From Diploptera punctata (taxonomy: Eukaryota > Arthropoda > Insecta > Blattodea > Blaberidae), in NCBI GenBank assembly GCA_030220185.1, contig JASPKZ010003439.1, positions 1 to 64,000 of the forward strand: a stretch of 64,000 nt of DNA. The letters are read 5' to 3'. Numbering within the stretch: the first letter of the stretch is position 1; every line of letters starts with the position of its first letter. A program made the position numbers and the translations under genes. The notes below the pieces were generated by a model. The model made no database searches and had not been told where the DNA came from. It was given only the letters and a program-made list of their open reading frames with translations. Of this stretch, positions 33,956 through 46,059 are shown piece after piece.

Positions 33956-36579
33956 TTTCACAAATAACAAAGATAAAAAAATAATCTTGCATATTTTAAC
34001 TATCGTCCTATTTTATAAATATAGAGTATTTGCCAATAATTTATCTCTTATTTGACGCTATATTTCTATCGCCGCATATTTTCACACATTTCGATTTTTT
34101 CTGTCGTTTATATTTTAACTATTTTTAGTGACGTTTAAAATGCATCTTCTTTTCTATCTTCCTAACATTAGATTATAAGGTATTTGTAAGTTATTTTTAA
34201 GTTATTTTTAAGTTATTTATAAGGTTGGATTAACTGAACTGAACGCTCTGTTTAAAAATAACATAGTATATAATGATTTACCTCAAATACAAACAACATG
34301 CTGGAATCGGCATAATATGTAGAACAGCAGATGATTGGATGGACGAAAAGCTTTACAAAGGAAAGTCTATCAGTACACGCCATTCAAGTTGACAAACCAA
34401 TACCTCGAAGGAAGAAGTATTACGAAACTTGAAAGCAACTAATGAAAAATAAAATGTATTACTTGTGTTTAAGAGATGTAGAAACGAAAGGAAATTGAAG
34501 AAAATTTGAAAGCTTTCGGTCAATTTAAACTCTTCAGCTATATAATGGAAAGGAGAGTTTGAATTTATGCAAGACGAAGATAACGGTTTCCGGCTGCGAT
34601 GTAAGTTAGAAAGTGGTGAACCTCATTCGTTTTTAAATCCATGTTACTATACGGCAATTTTCTTAACTGGATATTTAAGGCAGACATTAAGTATAAATTG
34701 AGATAAATTGTTTTCTTTAATTACGTTCTCCTCAAAATACATAGTTCACATACCTTTACCCATGCATACTCCAGTTCGAGTTCAATTAAAACGTATATTT
34801 ATTTATTTAATTAACTTCTTGAGTACACCGAATTGGAAACAAAATTTCGAAGAAAGCATCCGTCGTATCAGAGAAACAATCTTATTTGAAATCTTAAAAT
34901 AACCGATGCAATGTCTGGTAGTGTTCCAACTTCCTTTTTTAGAATTTGTTGGGTAGTGAGTTCACGGCCAGTTATTATTCCTTGGAAGTACTCTCAATCT
35001 CCTAAAAAAACTCGTAATCATCTGTAGTTTATCTCGCGAAGGAAATCTTGAATACAATTTTGTAAGTTGACTAGGAAATATAAATTAGCCTAAATGACAA
35101 TCGTTATAATGGGTTTGGTCGCTAATTTATGGATCGGAAATGATAATTGATGATTTTTATTCTCGGGAGATTCCTCCCTTGCTCCAGCTTAAAGCAACGA
35201 GTTTAAGAAGTTCTTTGCACGGTTTGTCACCCTCTTCTGGAATTAACTCTCACGGAATTTAATCTTTGGTAGGAGAATTCTGTGTTCTCTGTTTAGTTAG
35301 AGCTTTTCCTAAGTCCCTCTGGAAGAATTTATAAATGTCAGGTTTATTTGCTCCTATATCCCGTCCTCAAGAACATTCTACCAATTCACAATTAGTAGTT
35401 GATAAAAAAAACTGTTTCCATTCTATTTTAGGTGCTATGTGGTTATTCAGGTAGTTAACAATTCCCCTTCTTTCCTATCACATTTTTACATTTGACAGCT
35501 TTACTAACTCGTTAATAGTTTTAAATTATTTCTTGTTAAATTGAAAAGTGGAATATGATATTATTCTCAGACTTATCTTTAAGTAGCTCAATGCGTTAGA
35601 TTCAATCCATAATGCAAATATTTTGACGCTCCATATAAATGCTGAAACAATATATTTCTAAATGTACTCTTTTTAAATATTGGGTAATAATAATTTCATA
35701 ATTCTGTTGGTAAAATTGTAGCCTAGGATGTGTCGTAACGTGTAAATTGTGAATTTTATTAAATTAGATTTATAATAATTTAAATTAATATGTACCGTAT
35801 GACATAATTTTAATTGAAAGAAATATAAAATCTAAATCGAAATCTAGAGAAAACGCTTTCCAAATTTCATGTAGATGTACTAATTTAATATTGAATGAGT
35901 TACAATAATTCTTACGTTTTTTCATATCAACGAGAACCAAAATTATGAAATATTGCAATGAAATCATAACATGCATATAAGAGTAAAAATTCTTACTTAT
36001 TTAATTGCCTTGTAAGATCTTGTACACAAACCACTGAAACGGTATTTCAAAGTATAGAGTACGGGCCTAATTTTAATAAAAATAAAAATTTGAACATTTA
36101 ATTTTTTTCACCTTTTCATACTTTCCTCTTATGTTAACATCATTCTTCTTACACCTGGATTTCCCTAGTTCTCATTCAATTGGCTACTTGGTTGCCGTCC
36201 CTAAGTTCAGTGATACTGATTCCATCTCGAATATAAATAGAATAATTGTATGTGGAAGCCGGGAATTGAACGAAGTGCTACTGGGTTGTAGGCCTATACA
36301 CAGCTGCTTGCTATTACACTACTCTTGTCCATCTCTTTGTTAACTACTTTTTTAAATTTAACACAAGAAATAAGATAAATTAAGTTGTTACTAATTTCGA
36401 AAAAGGTTCAAACGTAGTTATGTTATCAGAGTGAGGAATCAAGATGAACTCCCTATAGATCCAGATAGCAGCCTAAATAGATGCAATGAGTTAATAGATT
36501 AATATTCAATGAAAAAAAATAGAGTGTTATTAGGGATGGAAGCTTGTAGCAAATATCTGAAATTATGAACCGTTTGCAC

Positions 36580-36765
36580 AGGATTTATCAAAGGCTCTAA
36601 AAATGTTAATGGAACAGAATTATCTTAGGACAGATGAAATCTTATCCGAATTCATTCCAGAAGATGATGACAGACTCTTCAAAGATGTTCATAAAATCTA
36701 TATTTTAATCTGGAACAAGGGAGAAGTTCCCTAGAATACATATATTCCATTAGATTTACCATCTG
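36580..36765 (+). pseudogene. Possible LINE RT N-terminal segment
   Basis: The frame LFKDVHKIYILIWNKGEVP, a stop, then NTYIPL.. and CNNLH resembles the RT region 'ilWk.GevP..W' followed by 'NYRgIsL'. The same place in copy 2 (41550-41735) has the motif split by a frameshift. The resemblance is short. Confidence 0.3.
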
Positions 36766-37599
36766 TAGAAGTCGACAGAGGCTACTGCAATAACCTTCAT
36801 GCATATATTTTTTCGCGACATATTATAAAGTTTTATCAAATATCCTTTTACCGAAATAAATTCTTCGTACTACTGCATATAGAAGATAATAATGGTACTG
36901 CTCTAGAACAAGAATTTCCCATATACACTGTCCGTAAATTTTCTGAAATGAGTCTGAATGCAAACACCTGTTGCACTAGTTAATTTAAGATCCCATAAAC
37001 ATTTGTTCTCCGTGGGGACACATGCTATTTTCGTAATCTTGATTGAATTTGTTTAAAGATAATATTAGTTGGATTAAATTTTATATTTTGAAGGAACCCA
37101 ATTTTCAGGTCGTTCAGCTTAACAGATGCCAACTATTTTCTCTGTAAAGAACGGATTTTAATTGACTGTCGCCGTTTATTTTGAATACATTCTTAAAGGT
37201 CCCGTTAAACAATTGCGATAATAATTCGAGTTAATATATGAATGGGGTTCACCACTGTTTAGCTTATGTCGATGTTGGTAATCGTTCTCTTTGTCTTTCG
37301 TGTCCTCTTCCTACTCCTTTCCTTGGTAATGCCAAAGAGCTTCAATCCTCCAATGCATCCACATTCTCTACAATTGTCTTCTATTTTATCATCTCATGCA
37401 CGCATATAATCCATTTACTTTTTTACTCTAGCTGCTGCCAAACACTCGTTACATCATCTATCTATGTATTAGTTTGTCTGCCGGAATGTCTTGAACTGAT
37501 AGGCCAACTTTCGTATTGCTTTTCATCCATCTGCTCACCTGACATTCTATATGTTTATCCAAACTAACCTATTGCTTGAACTTTGGTAATTCGTTGTTT

Positions 37600-37920
37600 T
37601 CTAATTTTTAACAAAGGGTTCACTTCAGTCCCCTCCGATGGTGTCTTTACCTTGTAGAGGTGGGGGGGCTTGTGGGCTTATGTGACCCTTCGAGCTCTGC
37701 CGGCGCGGCGGTAATATTTCTGCCAACAAGGGTCACCCATGCCGGACAGGTCGAGGGCGATAAGCGAGACTAAAAAAGATGCCTTGGTGAAAGTTCGGCG
37801 GTCTTTCACCGAAAAAGTGGAACGTCAAAAAATGCGGCCATCGCTACCACTGAAGTAACATTATCCGATTGTAAAACATTCCCCCAATACGATCTGTGTG
37901 TGTGGACTACTTCAGTGTAA
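37600..37920 (+). other. Structured GC-rich segment, copy 1
   Basis: Markedly richer in G and C than its surroundings. Perfect stems: GTGACCCTT (37682) with AAGGGTCAC (37728), and GGTGAAAG (37786) with CTTTCACC (37803), loop of 9 nt. Likely an RNA-structured terminus of a retroelement, by inference. The matching ORF of copy 2 is frameshifted here. Confidence 0.5.
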
Positions 37921-37974
37921 ACAGGAAAATTAATTATTAACGAATTAGTTTAGATTTTAGGTTAATAGTAATAA

Positions 37975-38795
37975 GATATTTAAAAATATAGGCAGGTATA
38001 GTATTAGCGCACTTTAATATTAATGTTTCCTATAATGCTTCCAAACAATCCGTCTCTTCTATGTGAACTCTCCTAGAAGTGAATATCTGCTCATGAAGCG
38101 GTATCTCCAGCTCGCTGTTGCTCTAACACAGTGCTACACACACTTGCCGGAATGCGTAATACTGGAGTCCTAGATTTCACGGCTAGTCTGAAATTTAATA
38201 ATTTTCATATGTCTAACTACCTACATATATAACTACTTCTATAGCTTACCGTACAAACTCATTCGTAATCGTCTTTTCCCCATAAAGTTTCCAAAAATTT
38301 CTAACAGAACTTGTTCTGTCACTTTTCAAGCAACATGTACCCTACAATATTAGAACGATATAATTTAAATTGTGGAGATACTGATGCTTCTTCCAATACT
38401 CTCCATTTTGGGATTGAATATAGCCTATGCCCCATGTTAATTATTGATTTTAGCGTGATTTCTTATCCTAATGCTAGTGAAACAGTATCACACTTAAAAA
38501 TTAGGCTACAAGAAGCATTTAGCCCATTATCGTTTTATGTATTTTAGTCTTTATAGAGTATACTATTGAATATTACATTTCTTATGTAATGGGCAGGAAT
38601 AACTATATTAATGTAACTTCCATGTGCTGATGATGTACATGGCAATAAAAATTCCATGTATGTGAAACTATTTCAAGAATGAAGAATAATAACAGGGATA
38701 TTGTTAAGATCTAACCAGAATGGAGACAAACCTCCCTCTACGATAGCTGAAAGAAGATATTATTTGTTTTACTAATAACGTAGATTAACAATAAT
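37975..38795. other. Unassigned spacer between duplicated units
   Basis: AT-rich; the small plus-strand ORF 38311-38547 has no recognisable motif. Confidence 0.45.
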
Positions 38796-38799
38796 AGTA

Positions 38800-38920
38800 G
38801 ATGATCTTGAAGATTTCCGGGCTATAGGCCGTGGTCTCGAGGTTTGAAGTTCTCCGACGTCGGGGAACTTCAAGCCTCGAGACCACGGCGTACAGCATGG
38901 AAATGTTCTTCAAGATCATC
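38800..38920. repeat. Near-perfect palindrome centred on GAC|GTC
   Basis: Arms 38800-38858 and 38859-38920 pair almost without a loop; the innermost 29 or so pairs hold with two G.T wobbles. Each arm equals the segment downstream of GAAAC in the element at 18276-18420 (minus strand), so this is two copies head to head. The right side continues with that element's outer sequence ('ccggccgtgaa', 'aagtcaata') to about 38945, directly before copy 2 of the 4-kb unit. Confidence 0.85.
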
Positions 38921-38947
38921 ATAGCAACTCCGGCCGTGAAAACCCAA

Positions 38948-41900
38948 GTCAATACAATAATATTAGATATTTGAACTTTTGTCCTATTTCATAAATAATA
39001 GTAAGTTATTTGCCAATAATTAATCTATTATCAGAGGCTACATTTCCATCACCGCATATTTTCACATGTTTTGATTCTTTCTGTGCTTATATTTTAACTA
39101 TTCTTAGAGACGTACAAAATGCATCTACTTTTCTTTGTTCCTAACATTAGATTATAAGGTATTTGTAAGTTATTTTCAAGTTATTTATAAGGTTGTATTA
39201 ACTGAACTGAACGCTCTGTTTAAAAATAACATAGTATACAATGATTTACTTCAAATACAAACAACATGCTGGAATGGGCATAATATGTAGAACACCAGAT
39301 GATTGGATGGACGAAAAGCTTTACAAAGGAAAGTCTATCAGTACACGCCATTCAAGTTGAAAATCTAATACCTCGAAGGAAGGAGTATTACGAGACTTGA
39401 AAGCAACTAATGAAAAATAAAATGGATTACCTGTATTTAAGTGATGTAGAAATGAAAGGAAATTGAAGAAAATTTGAAAGCTTTCGGTCAATTTAAACTC
39501 TTCAGCTATATAATGGAAAGGAGAGTTTGAAGTTACGCAAGACGAAGATAACGGTTTCCGGCTGCGATGTAAGTTAGAAAGTGGTGAACCTCATTCGTTT
39601 TTAAATCCATGTTACTATACGGCAATTATCTTAACCGGATATTTAAGGCAGAAATTAAGTATAAATTGAGATTTTTTTTTCATTACGTTCTCCTCAAAAT
39701 ACATAGTTAACATACGTTTACCCATGCATACTGTAGTTCGAGTTCCATTAAAACATGTACCGTATATTTATTTATCTAATTAACTTCTTGAGTACACCGA
39801 ATTGGGAACAAAATTTCGAAGAAAGCATCCGTCGTATCTGAGGAACAATCTTATTTGAAATCTTAAAATAACCGATGCAATGTCAGGTAGTGTTCCAACT
39901 TCCTTTTTTAGAATTTGTTGGGTAGTGAGTTCACGGCCAGTTATTGTTCCCTGGCTGTACTCTCAATCTCCTAAAAAATTCGTAATCATCTGTAGTTTAT
40001 CTCGCGAAGGAAATGTTGAATACAATTTTATAAGTTGACTAAGAAATATAAATTAGCCTAAATGATAATCGTTATAATGGGTTTGGTCACTAATTTATGG
40101 ATCGGAAATGATAATTGATGATTTTTATTCTCGGGAGATTCCTCCCTTGCTCCAGCTTAAAGCAACGAGTTTATGAATTTCTTTGGAAGTCTTATCACCA
40201 TCTTCTGAAATTAACTCTCACAGAATTTAATCTTTGGTAGGAGAATTCTGTGTTCTTAGTTAAGTTAGATCTTTTCTTAAGCCCCTCGGGAAGAATTTAT
40301 TAATATCAGATTTGTTTTCTCCAATATCATGTCTTGAATAACATTCTACCAATTCACATTTAGTAATGACAAAACAGTGTTTCCATTCTATTTCGTGTAC
40401 TATGTGGTTCTTCAGGGAGTATACTATTCCCCTTCTTTCCAATCTCTTTTTTAAGTTTACAATTTTTCGAACTCGTTGGCAGTTTCAAAATTATTTTTAG
40501 TTAAGTGTAAGAGAGGAATGTGGAATTATTCCCAGATTTATCCATAAGTAGCTCAATGCGTTGGATTCAATGCATAATGCAAATATTTTGACGTTCCAAA
40601 TTAATGCTAAAAATAGTTTTTAAAAATTTAGTCTTTTAAAAATCAGTTAAAAATAATTTCACAGTTCTGTTGCTGAACATGTAGCTCAGGAATTAGTTTT
40701 AATAACTCATATAAATTGTAACGTGTAATTAGAGAAATTTTGGAATTAGATTTATAATAACTTTCAATTAATATGTGTCTTATGATATAATTTTAATTTA
40801 AAGATATATAGAAACTTTATCGAAGTCTACAGAAAATGTTTTCCAAATTTCAAGTAAATGTATTAATTTAATTTTGATTGAGTTACATTCATTTTTGTGT
40901 TTTCATATCACTGAGAACCAAACCTATGGAATATTGCAATAAAATCTTAACATGCATATAAGAGTAAAAATTCTCACTTCTTTAATAGCTTTGTAAGATC
41001 TTCCACAGAAAATACTGAAACCATTTCAATAAAGTATAAAGTATGGGTCTAATTTTAACCAAAATAAAAATGCGTACATATATATTTTTCACCACTTCAT
41101 ACCATACTCTTCTATTAACATCAGATTTCTTACCAGGATATCCTTTATTCTCATTCAATTAGCTACTTGGTTGTCATCGCAAGGCTGAGTGATACTGATT
41201 CCATCCCCAATTTAAACAATTGTAAGGGGAAGCTGGGGATTGTACGAAATGCTCCTGGGATTGTATCCACAGCAGCTTGCTATAACACTACTCTTGTCGA
41301 TCCCCTTGTTAACTTTTTTTTTTATTTAACACAAGAAACAAAATAAATTAAGTCGTTCATAATTTCGAGAAATGTTCAAACATAGATGTTATCGTAGTGA
41401 GGAGTCATGGTACACTCCCTACAGATGCAGATAGCACCCTAAATAGATGCAATCAGTTAATAGATTAATAATTTAACGAGCAAAAATAGAATGTCAATAA
41501 AGAAGGAAGCTTTTAGCAAATAAACCCGAAATTATGAACCCTTCGCGTAGGATTTATCAAAGGATCTAAAAGTGTTAAAGGAATAGAATTATCTTAGGGC
41601 AGATGAGATCCTATCCAAATTCATTCTATAAGATGGTGACAAACTTTGCAATGATGTTCATAAGATCTATATTTTTAATCTGGAGCAAGGAAGAAGTTCC
41701 CTAGAATACGTATCTTCCATTAGATTTATAATCTATAGAAGTCGACAGAGGCTCCTGCAATTACCTTCATATAGGCTATATGTAATTTTATTTTATTTTT
41801 GGCGACATATTATAAAGTTTTATCTAATACCCGTATCGAGATAAATTCCTCGTTCTACTGCATTTAGAAGATGATACTGATGCGGCTCTAGAACAAGAAT

Positions 41901-42950
41901 TTCCCACATACACAATGTTCGTAAATTTTCAGAAATGAGTGAATGCTAACACCTGTTGCACTAGTTAATTTAAGATCCCATAAACATTTGTTCTCCGTGG
42001 GGACACATGCTATTTTCGTAATCTTGATTGAATTTGTTTAAAGATAATATTAGTTGGATTAAATTTTATATTTTGAAGGAACCCAATTTTCAGGACGTTC
42101 AGCTTAACAGATGCCAACTATCTTCTCTGTAAAGAACGGATTTTAATTGACTGTCGCCGTTTATTTTGAATACATTCTTAAAGGTCCCGTTAAACAATTG
42201 CGATAATAATTCGAGTTAATATATGAATGGGGTTCACCACTTTTTAGCTTATGTCGATGTTGGTAATCGTTCTCTTTGTCTTTAATGTCCTCTTCCTACT
42301 CCTTTCCTTGGTAATGCCAAAGAGCTTCAATCCTCCAATGCATCCATATTCTCTACAATTGTCTTCTATTTTATCATCTCATGCAGGCATATAATTCATT
42401 TCTTTTTTACTCTAGCTGCTGCGAAACACTCGTTACATCATCTTTCTATGTATTAGTTTGTCTGCCGGAATGTCTTGAACTGATAGGCCAACTTTGGTAT
42501 TGCTTTTCATCCATCTGCTCACCTGATATTCTATATGCTTATCCAAACTAACCTATTGCTTGAACTTTGGTAATTCGTTGTTTTCTAATTTTTAACAAAG
42601 GGTTCACTTCAGTCCCCTCCGATGGCGTCTTTACCTTGTAGAGGTGGGGGGGCTTGTGGGCTTAAGTGACCCTTCGAGCTCTGCCGGCGCGGCTGTAATA
42701 TTTCTGCCAATAAGGGTTACCCATGCGGACAGGTCGAGGGCGATAAGCGAGACTAAAAAAGATGCCTTGGTGAAAGTTCGCTGGTCTTTCACCGTAAAAA
42801 TGAATCGTCAAAGAAATGCGGCCGTCGCTATCACTGGAGTAATATTATCCGGTGGTGGAACAGTCCCCCATTTCGATCTGCGGGTGTGGACTACTTCAGT
42901 ATGAACAAGTTTAATAATTATTAACCAGTTAATTTAAAATATAGGTTTAT
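38948..42950. repeat. ~4-kb duplicated unit, copy 2
   Basis: Collinear with 33985-37970 to the end. It has its own indels, such as TAGGCTA at 41772, and lacks the TAGGCCTA present at 36289 in copy 1. Confidence 0.85.
42580..42905 (+). other. Structured GC-rich segment, copy 2
   Basis: Same two stems as copy 1: GTGACCCTT (42666) with AAGGGTTAC (42712), where one C-to-T change keeps pairing as a wobble; GGTGAAAG (42769) with CTTTCACC (42786). Changes in the hairpin loop do not touch the stem. An 86-codon ORF covers it but is not conserved in frame. Confidence 0.5.
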
Positions 42951-44650
42951 ATAAATATTAGAGCCTATTCAAGATTATAGAAAAGTAGAGGCATGTTAAA
43001 GACTGTCCAACTCAATGACATTAAAATGAATTTGATAAATTACGTATGTTGCAAATTATTCGCAAGCAATTCATTTTTCTAGGATGTCATTTGTAGTGTT
43101 AAATTCCTCTTGTAATATCAATGTAGTATGGTGCAAAATTTCATTCTGATAACTAAGTTATAATAGTTTCAGTGAAAATTGTTATTACCTATTATGCATT
43201 TTAATTACCAATATCTTAATATTATTCATAAATTGGATATTAATGCCATTTACTTAGATTTTAACTTCAGCTTTATCTTAATCTATCAACAAAATTAATA
43301 CTAAATTTAATCTAGATATGTGTAAATGGCTGAGTTATTTCGCGAAAGTTAAAAGACTAAAAAAAATAAGTATAAAACCCTATACCCTACTATTTTCTAC
43401 TACATTGATTTTATTCGAATACTGTACGTTCTCAGCTACAAACCATGTAGCATATACAGAAACGTGTGTACGAACTACTGTGGATGCTCAACTACACTCT
43501 ACTTTGAATGATGTATGCAGTCTCTGGTTATTACATACAATGCTATCAAATTTCATAACAGGCCTATATAAGAGTCTTTTGGGTGAAAGAGTAGTAATTT
43601 TTCGTTTATACTCTTCAGTCCACGAGTGGAAATAGGAAAAATAAAATAATATTTTATTTTGTATTTAAGTGATTTTTGCGAAAAGTAACCATAATTAGGA
43701 AAGCAAAAATGATCTTAGGCCACACATTTAGATGTATTTAAGGGACTTCAAAATAAATTTAGAAATATTTGTATTTCTTAACACGAGTTATCAAAACAGC
43801 AAAATTATTTATATTTTTATAAATACAACTTATGGTTAAATTACATGGAGGTTCAATGTTTATCATTTATTATATTCTACTTATATAATGTTTTGCGATT
43901 TATACATTGTTGCCATCCTGACAGATATAAAATCGAATTATTAGCATAAATACGTAAAATCATAAAAATAAACACAAAGTTCATGAGTAGTATAAAGAGA
44001 GAGAAAAAGTTCACCCCTTCGTGTAAGACACAAGATATGACTACATATTAAAGGTAATTATTTCCAATTTCAACGCAAATCGCCAAAGCCTAAACCCAAC
44101 CCATATTTGTACCCAGTTTTGTTTCTAGACCTAAATATGAGTCAACAATTAACAGGTTGTTTCAGTAAACAGTATGCATCTACGTTTATTGCACAAACCA
44201 CTTTGTACAAATAATGAAGGGTATTCTCAACTGTGATCTATGAATTACGTAACATGTTCTACAAATATAACTGTATAAAAACTTAACCCTTAAGTAGGCC
44301 TATACAAGATTCAAAGACAAGTGTATTAAATGAAAGGTTATTACAAAATCATTCACATGCCTTATATTTAAACAAGTTTCCAACAAATTCCAGTGGCCTT
44401 TATATATGTATATTATAACAGAATGACAATATACTACATGTATAAGATTCTTCTACACTGAAAATAAAAATGCAGGGCTTAAGAAGTAAAAGTCGGGATT
44501 TCTAAATTTAAAATTTTGTGTTCAACTTTATTTATCATTTTCTTAAATTATTTTAGACCTACTTTCTGAGATTTTTGTAATAAGCCTATTGTCCAAGGGT
44601 TAAAATTTCTTTGAAAATAATTGCTTTTTGTAAACAAACGGACTTGTTAA
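42951..44650. other. Unassigned AT-rich spacer
   Basis: A 105-codon plus-strand ORF (43318-43635) has no recognised motif and no neighbours; I do not call it a gene. Confidence 0.45.
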
Positions 44651-44656
44651 AGTTAT

Positions 44657-44860
44657 AGTGGTGTAAGTCGTATTTCCTCTGTTTTGCACAAACTAATATA
44701 ACCAAAAAATCATTGTATTAAACTCGGGGACAAAGGTGTCGTGATGTTATGTCAGGGATGTCATCTGGATCCAAATTTAAAGAAAATGCTCGAATTGAAC
44801 TTTGACAATGCATTGCAATGGTTACCGTTTTGCAGGTGACGAGAATTACTTACACCACTG
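44657..44860. mobile_element. MITE-like element with AGTGGTGTAAGT ends
   Basis: Left end TAGTGGTGTAAGT (44657-44669) and right end ACTTACACCACTG (44848-44860) are inverted copies, with weaker pairing of about 15 bp further in and a few bases outward. About 204 bp, non-coding. Confidence 0.6.
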
Positions 44861-45078
44861 AAACTTTATCTCGTCAAAATAATGATTTGATGGTCAACAT
44901 GATTACTTTTATTTAGTTATTTTTGGAATTTATATTTCATGTTTTAGGCACAATTGTAATTTTTCTTAATTATGTAATTTAATTTATGTCTAATGTATCT
45001 ACGCTATTCGAAGGCTTAATTCCAGACAGAGAACTGTCGAAAATTATAAACTTGGAAGTCACTATTATATTTATAAGT

Positions 45079-45240
45079 GGGGTTAGGGTTTTTATTAACT
45101 AGGAGTAGAGACTGCAACACACATAGCATGTACAATTCAATTCTTTGTAGATTGAACTATAATGAAAAGAGTCAGAAGTTTTATTTCTCATTATACTGTG
45201 TTGCAAACTCAACTTTTAGCACACATGAACCCTAGCCCTA
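45079..45240. mobile_element. Short inverted-repeat element
   Basis: Left GGGGTTAGGGTT..TGCAACACA and right TGTGTTGCA..AACCCTAGCCC are inverted copies with ~40-bp imperfect arms. Confidence 0.6.
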
Positions 45241-45300
45241 TTATTATATTAAACATAGGTGAATTAATTTTAACTAAGGATTATTGTAGATGTAAATAAA

Positions 45301-45394
45301 ACCCGCGTGACCTCTGATCTGTTAATTTCTCTCGAATTCAAGAAAACATTTCACTTGATGGAGATCTAATGAATATTTCCGAGGTCACGTGGGT
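45301..45394. mobile_element. Tiny inverted-repeat element
   Basis: ACCCGCGTGACCTC (45301) and GAGGTCACGTGGGT (45381) pair at 13 of 14 positions. About 94 bp. Confidence 0.55.
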
Positions 45395-45702
45395 GTTTCT
45401 TAGGCCTACATGTACTCCATACTTTAGACGAAGGAATTAGGCCCATATATAGAGATATTGATACAGAATTTGAATAGATACAGAGATACAAATATTCAAA
45501 AATTTTCTTTTTTTAATTCTAAAATTCATATTTTTGGACTTGTCTGCTTATTTAATTAACTCTTAAACCATATAATTCACACTCAGGGAGAGAATATCAG
45601 GAATTCCTTATATTAAAAATGTGCAATTATAATATGTGATTAATTGCTTGAAGGCCTGTACAAAATATTAAAGAAACAACGAATTTACAAAGTAACTTAA
45701 GA

Positions 45703-46055
45703 TATCGCACCTTGGGAAAAAGAGTGCCACAAGTGTAAAAATGCCATAAATTGAGTTAAGACAACTATCTGTTAGAAAAAAATGGTTACAAATTTCTTTC
45801 TTTATGGCCACAATTCACGTGCAAAAGAAAATAGAGACAGTATAAAATTGTGTTCATATCAAATAGTGTAGGCCTATGTACTATTCCATTTTTAAAATAA
45901 TAATTGTTAATAATTCAGAATTTTTATAACCCCGTTATGCTTTATACTAAGTTAGTGATTTGTTCAATCAATGATTTTTATCATTATTTTTATTTTTATG
46001 TTAATATACCCCTATTTTTTACACTTGTGGCCGTCTTTCTCCCCAAGGTGCGATA
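45703..46055. mobile_element. MITE with ~43-bp terminal inverted repeats
   Basis: The left arm TATCGCACCTTGGG..GCCACAAGTGTAAAAA and right arm ACACTTGTGGC..CCCAAGGTGCGATA are inverted complements with a small indel. The tips abut TA on both sides, compatible with a TA target duplication as in Tc1/mariner-type elements. 353 bp, no coding capacity. Confidence 0.8.
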
Positions 46056-46059
46056 TGTA

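Larger units (their letters stand above)
33985..37970. repeat. ~4-kb duplicated unit, copy 1
   Basis: Aligns collinearly with 38948-42950 (offset about 4960 bp). Identity is patchy: about 95% at 34240-34560, roughly 85% at 35500-36900, and 96-99% at 36975-37600. Most of it is non-coding; a decayed RT-like segment lies at 36580-36765 and a structured GC-rich tail at 37600-37920. The unit may be an old retroelement, duplicated in tandem. Confidence 0.85.

Noticed and set aside
33703..35725. TAGCCTAGG at 33706 and 35719 as independent scars
   Set aside because: The third copy (near 40681) has the same length (TAGCTCAGG), so there is no gain of bases; it is inherited sequence.
42644..42904. 86-codon ORF as a conserved protein
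   Set aside because: In the other copy (37664-37920) a 1-bp difference breaks the frame, while RNA stems are kept in both.
43318..43635. 105-codon ORF as a host gene
   Set aside because: No motif, no splice context, AT-rich surroundings; chance length for this composition.
45703..46055. This MITE as the source of the TAGGCCTA scars
   Set aside because: Its tips read TCGC/GCGA, so its footprint would not be GGCC.
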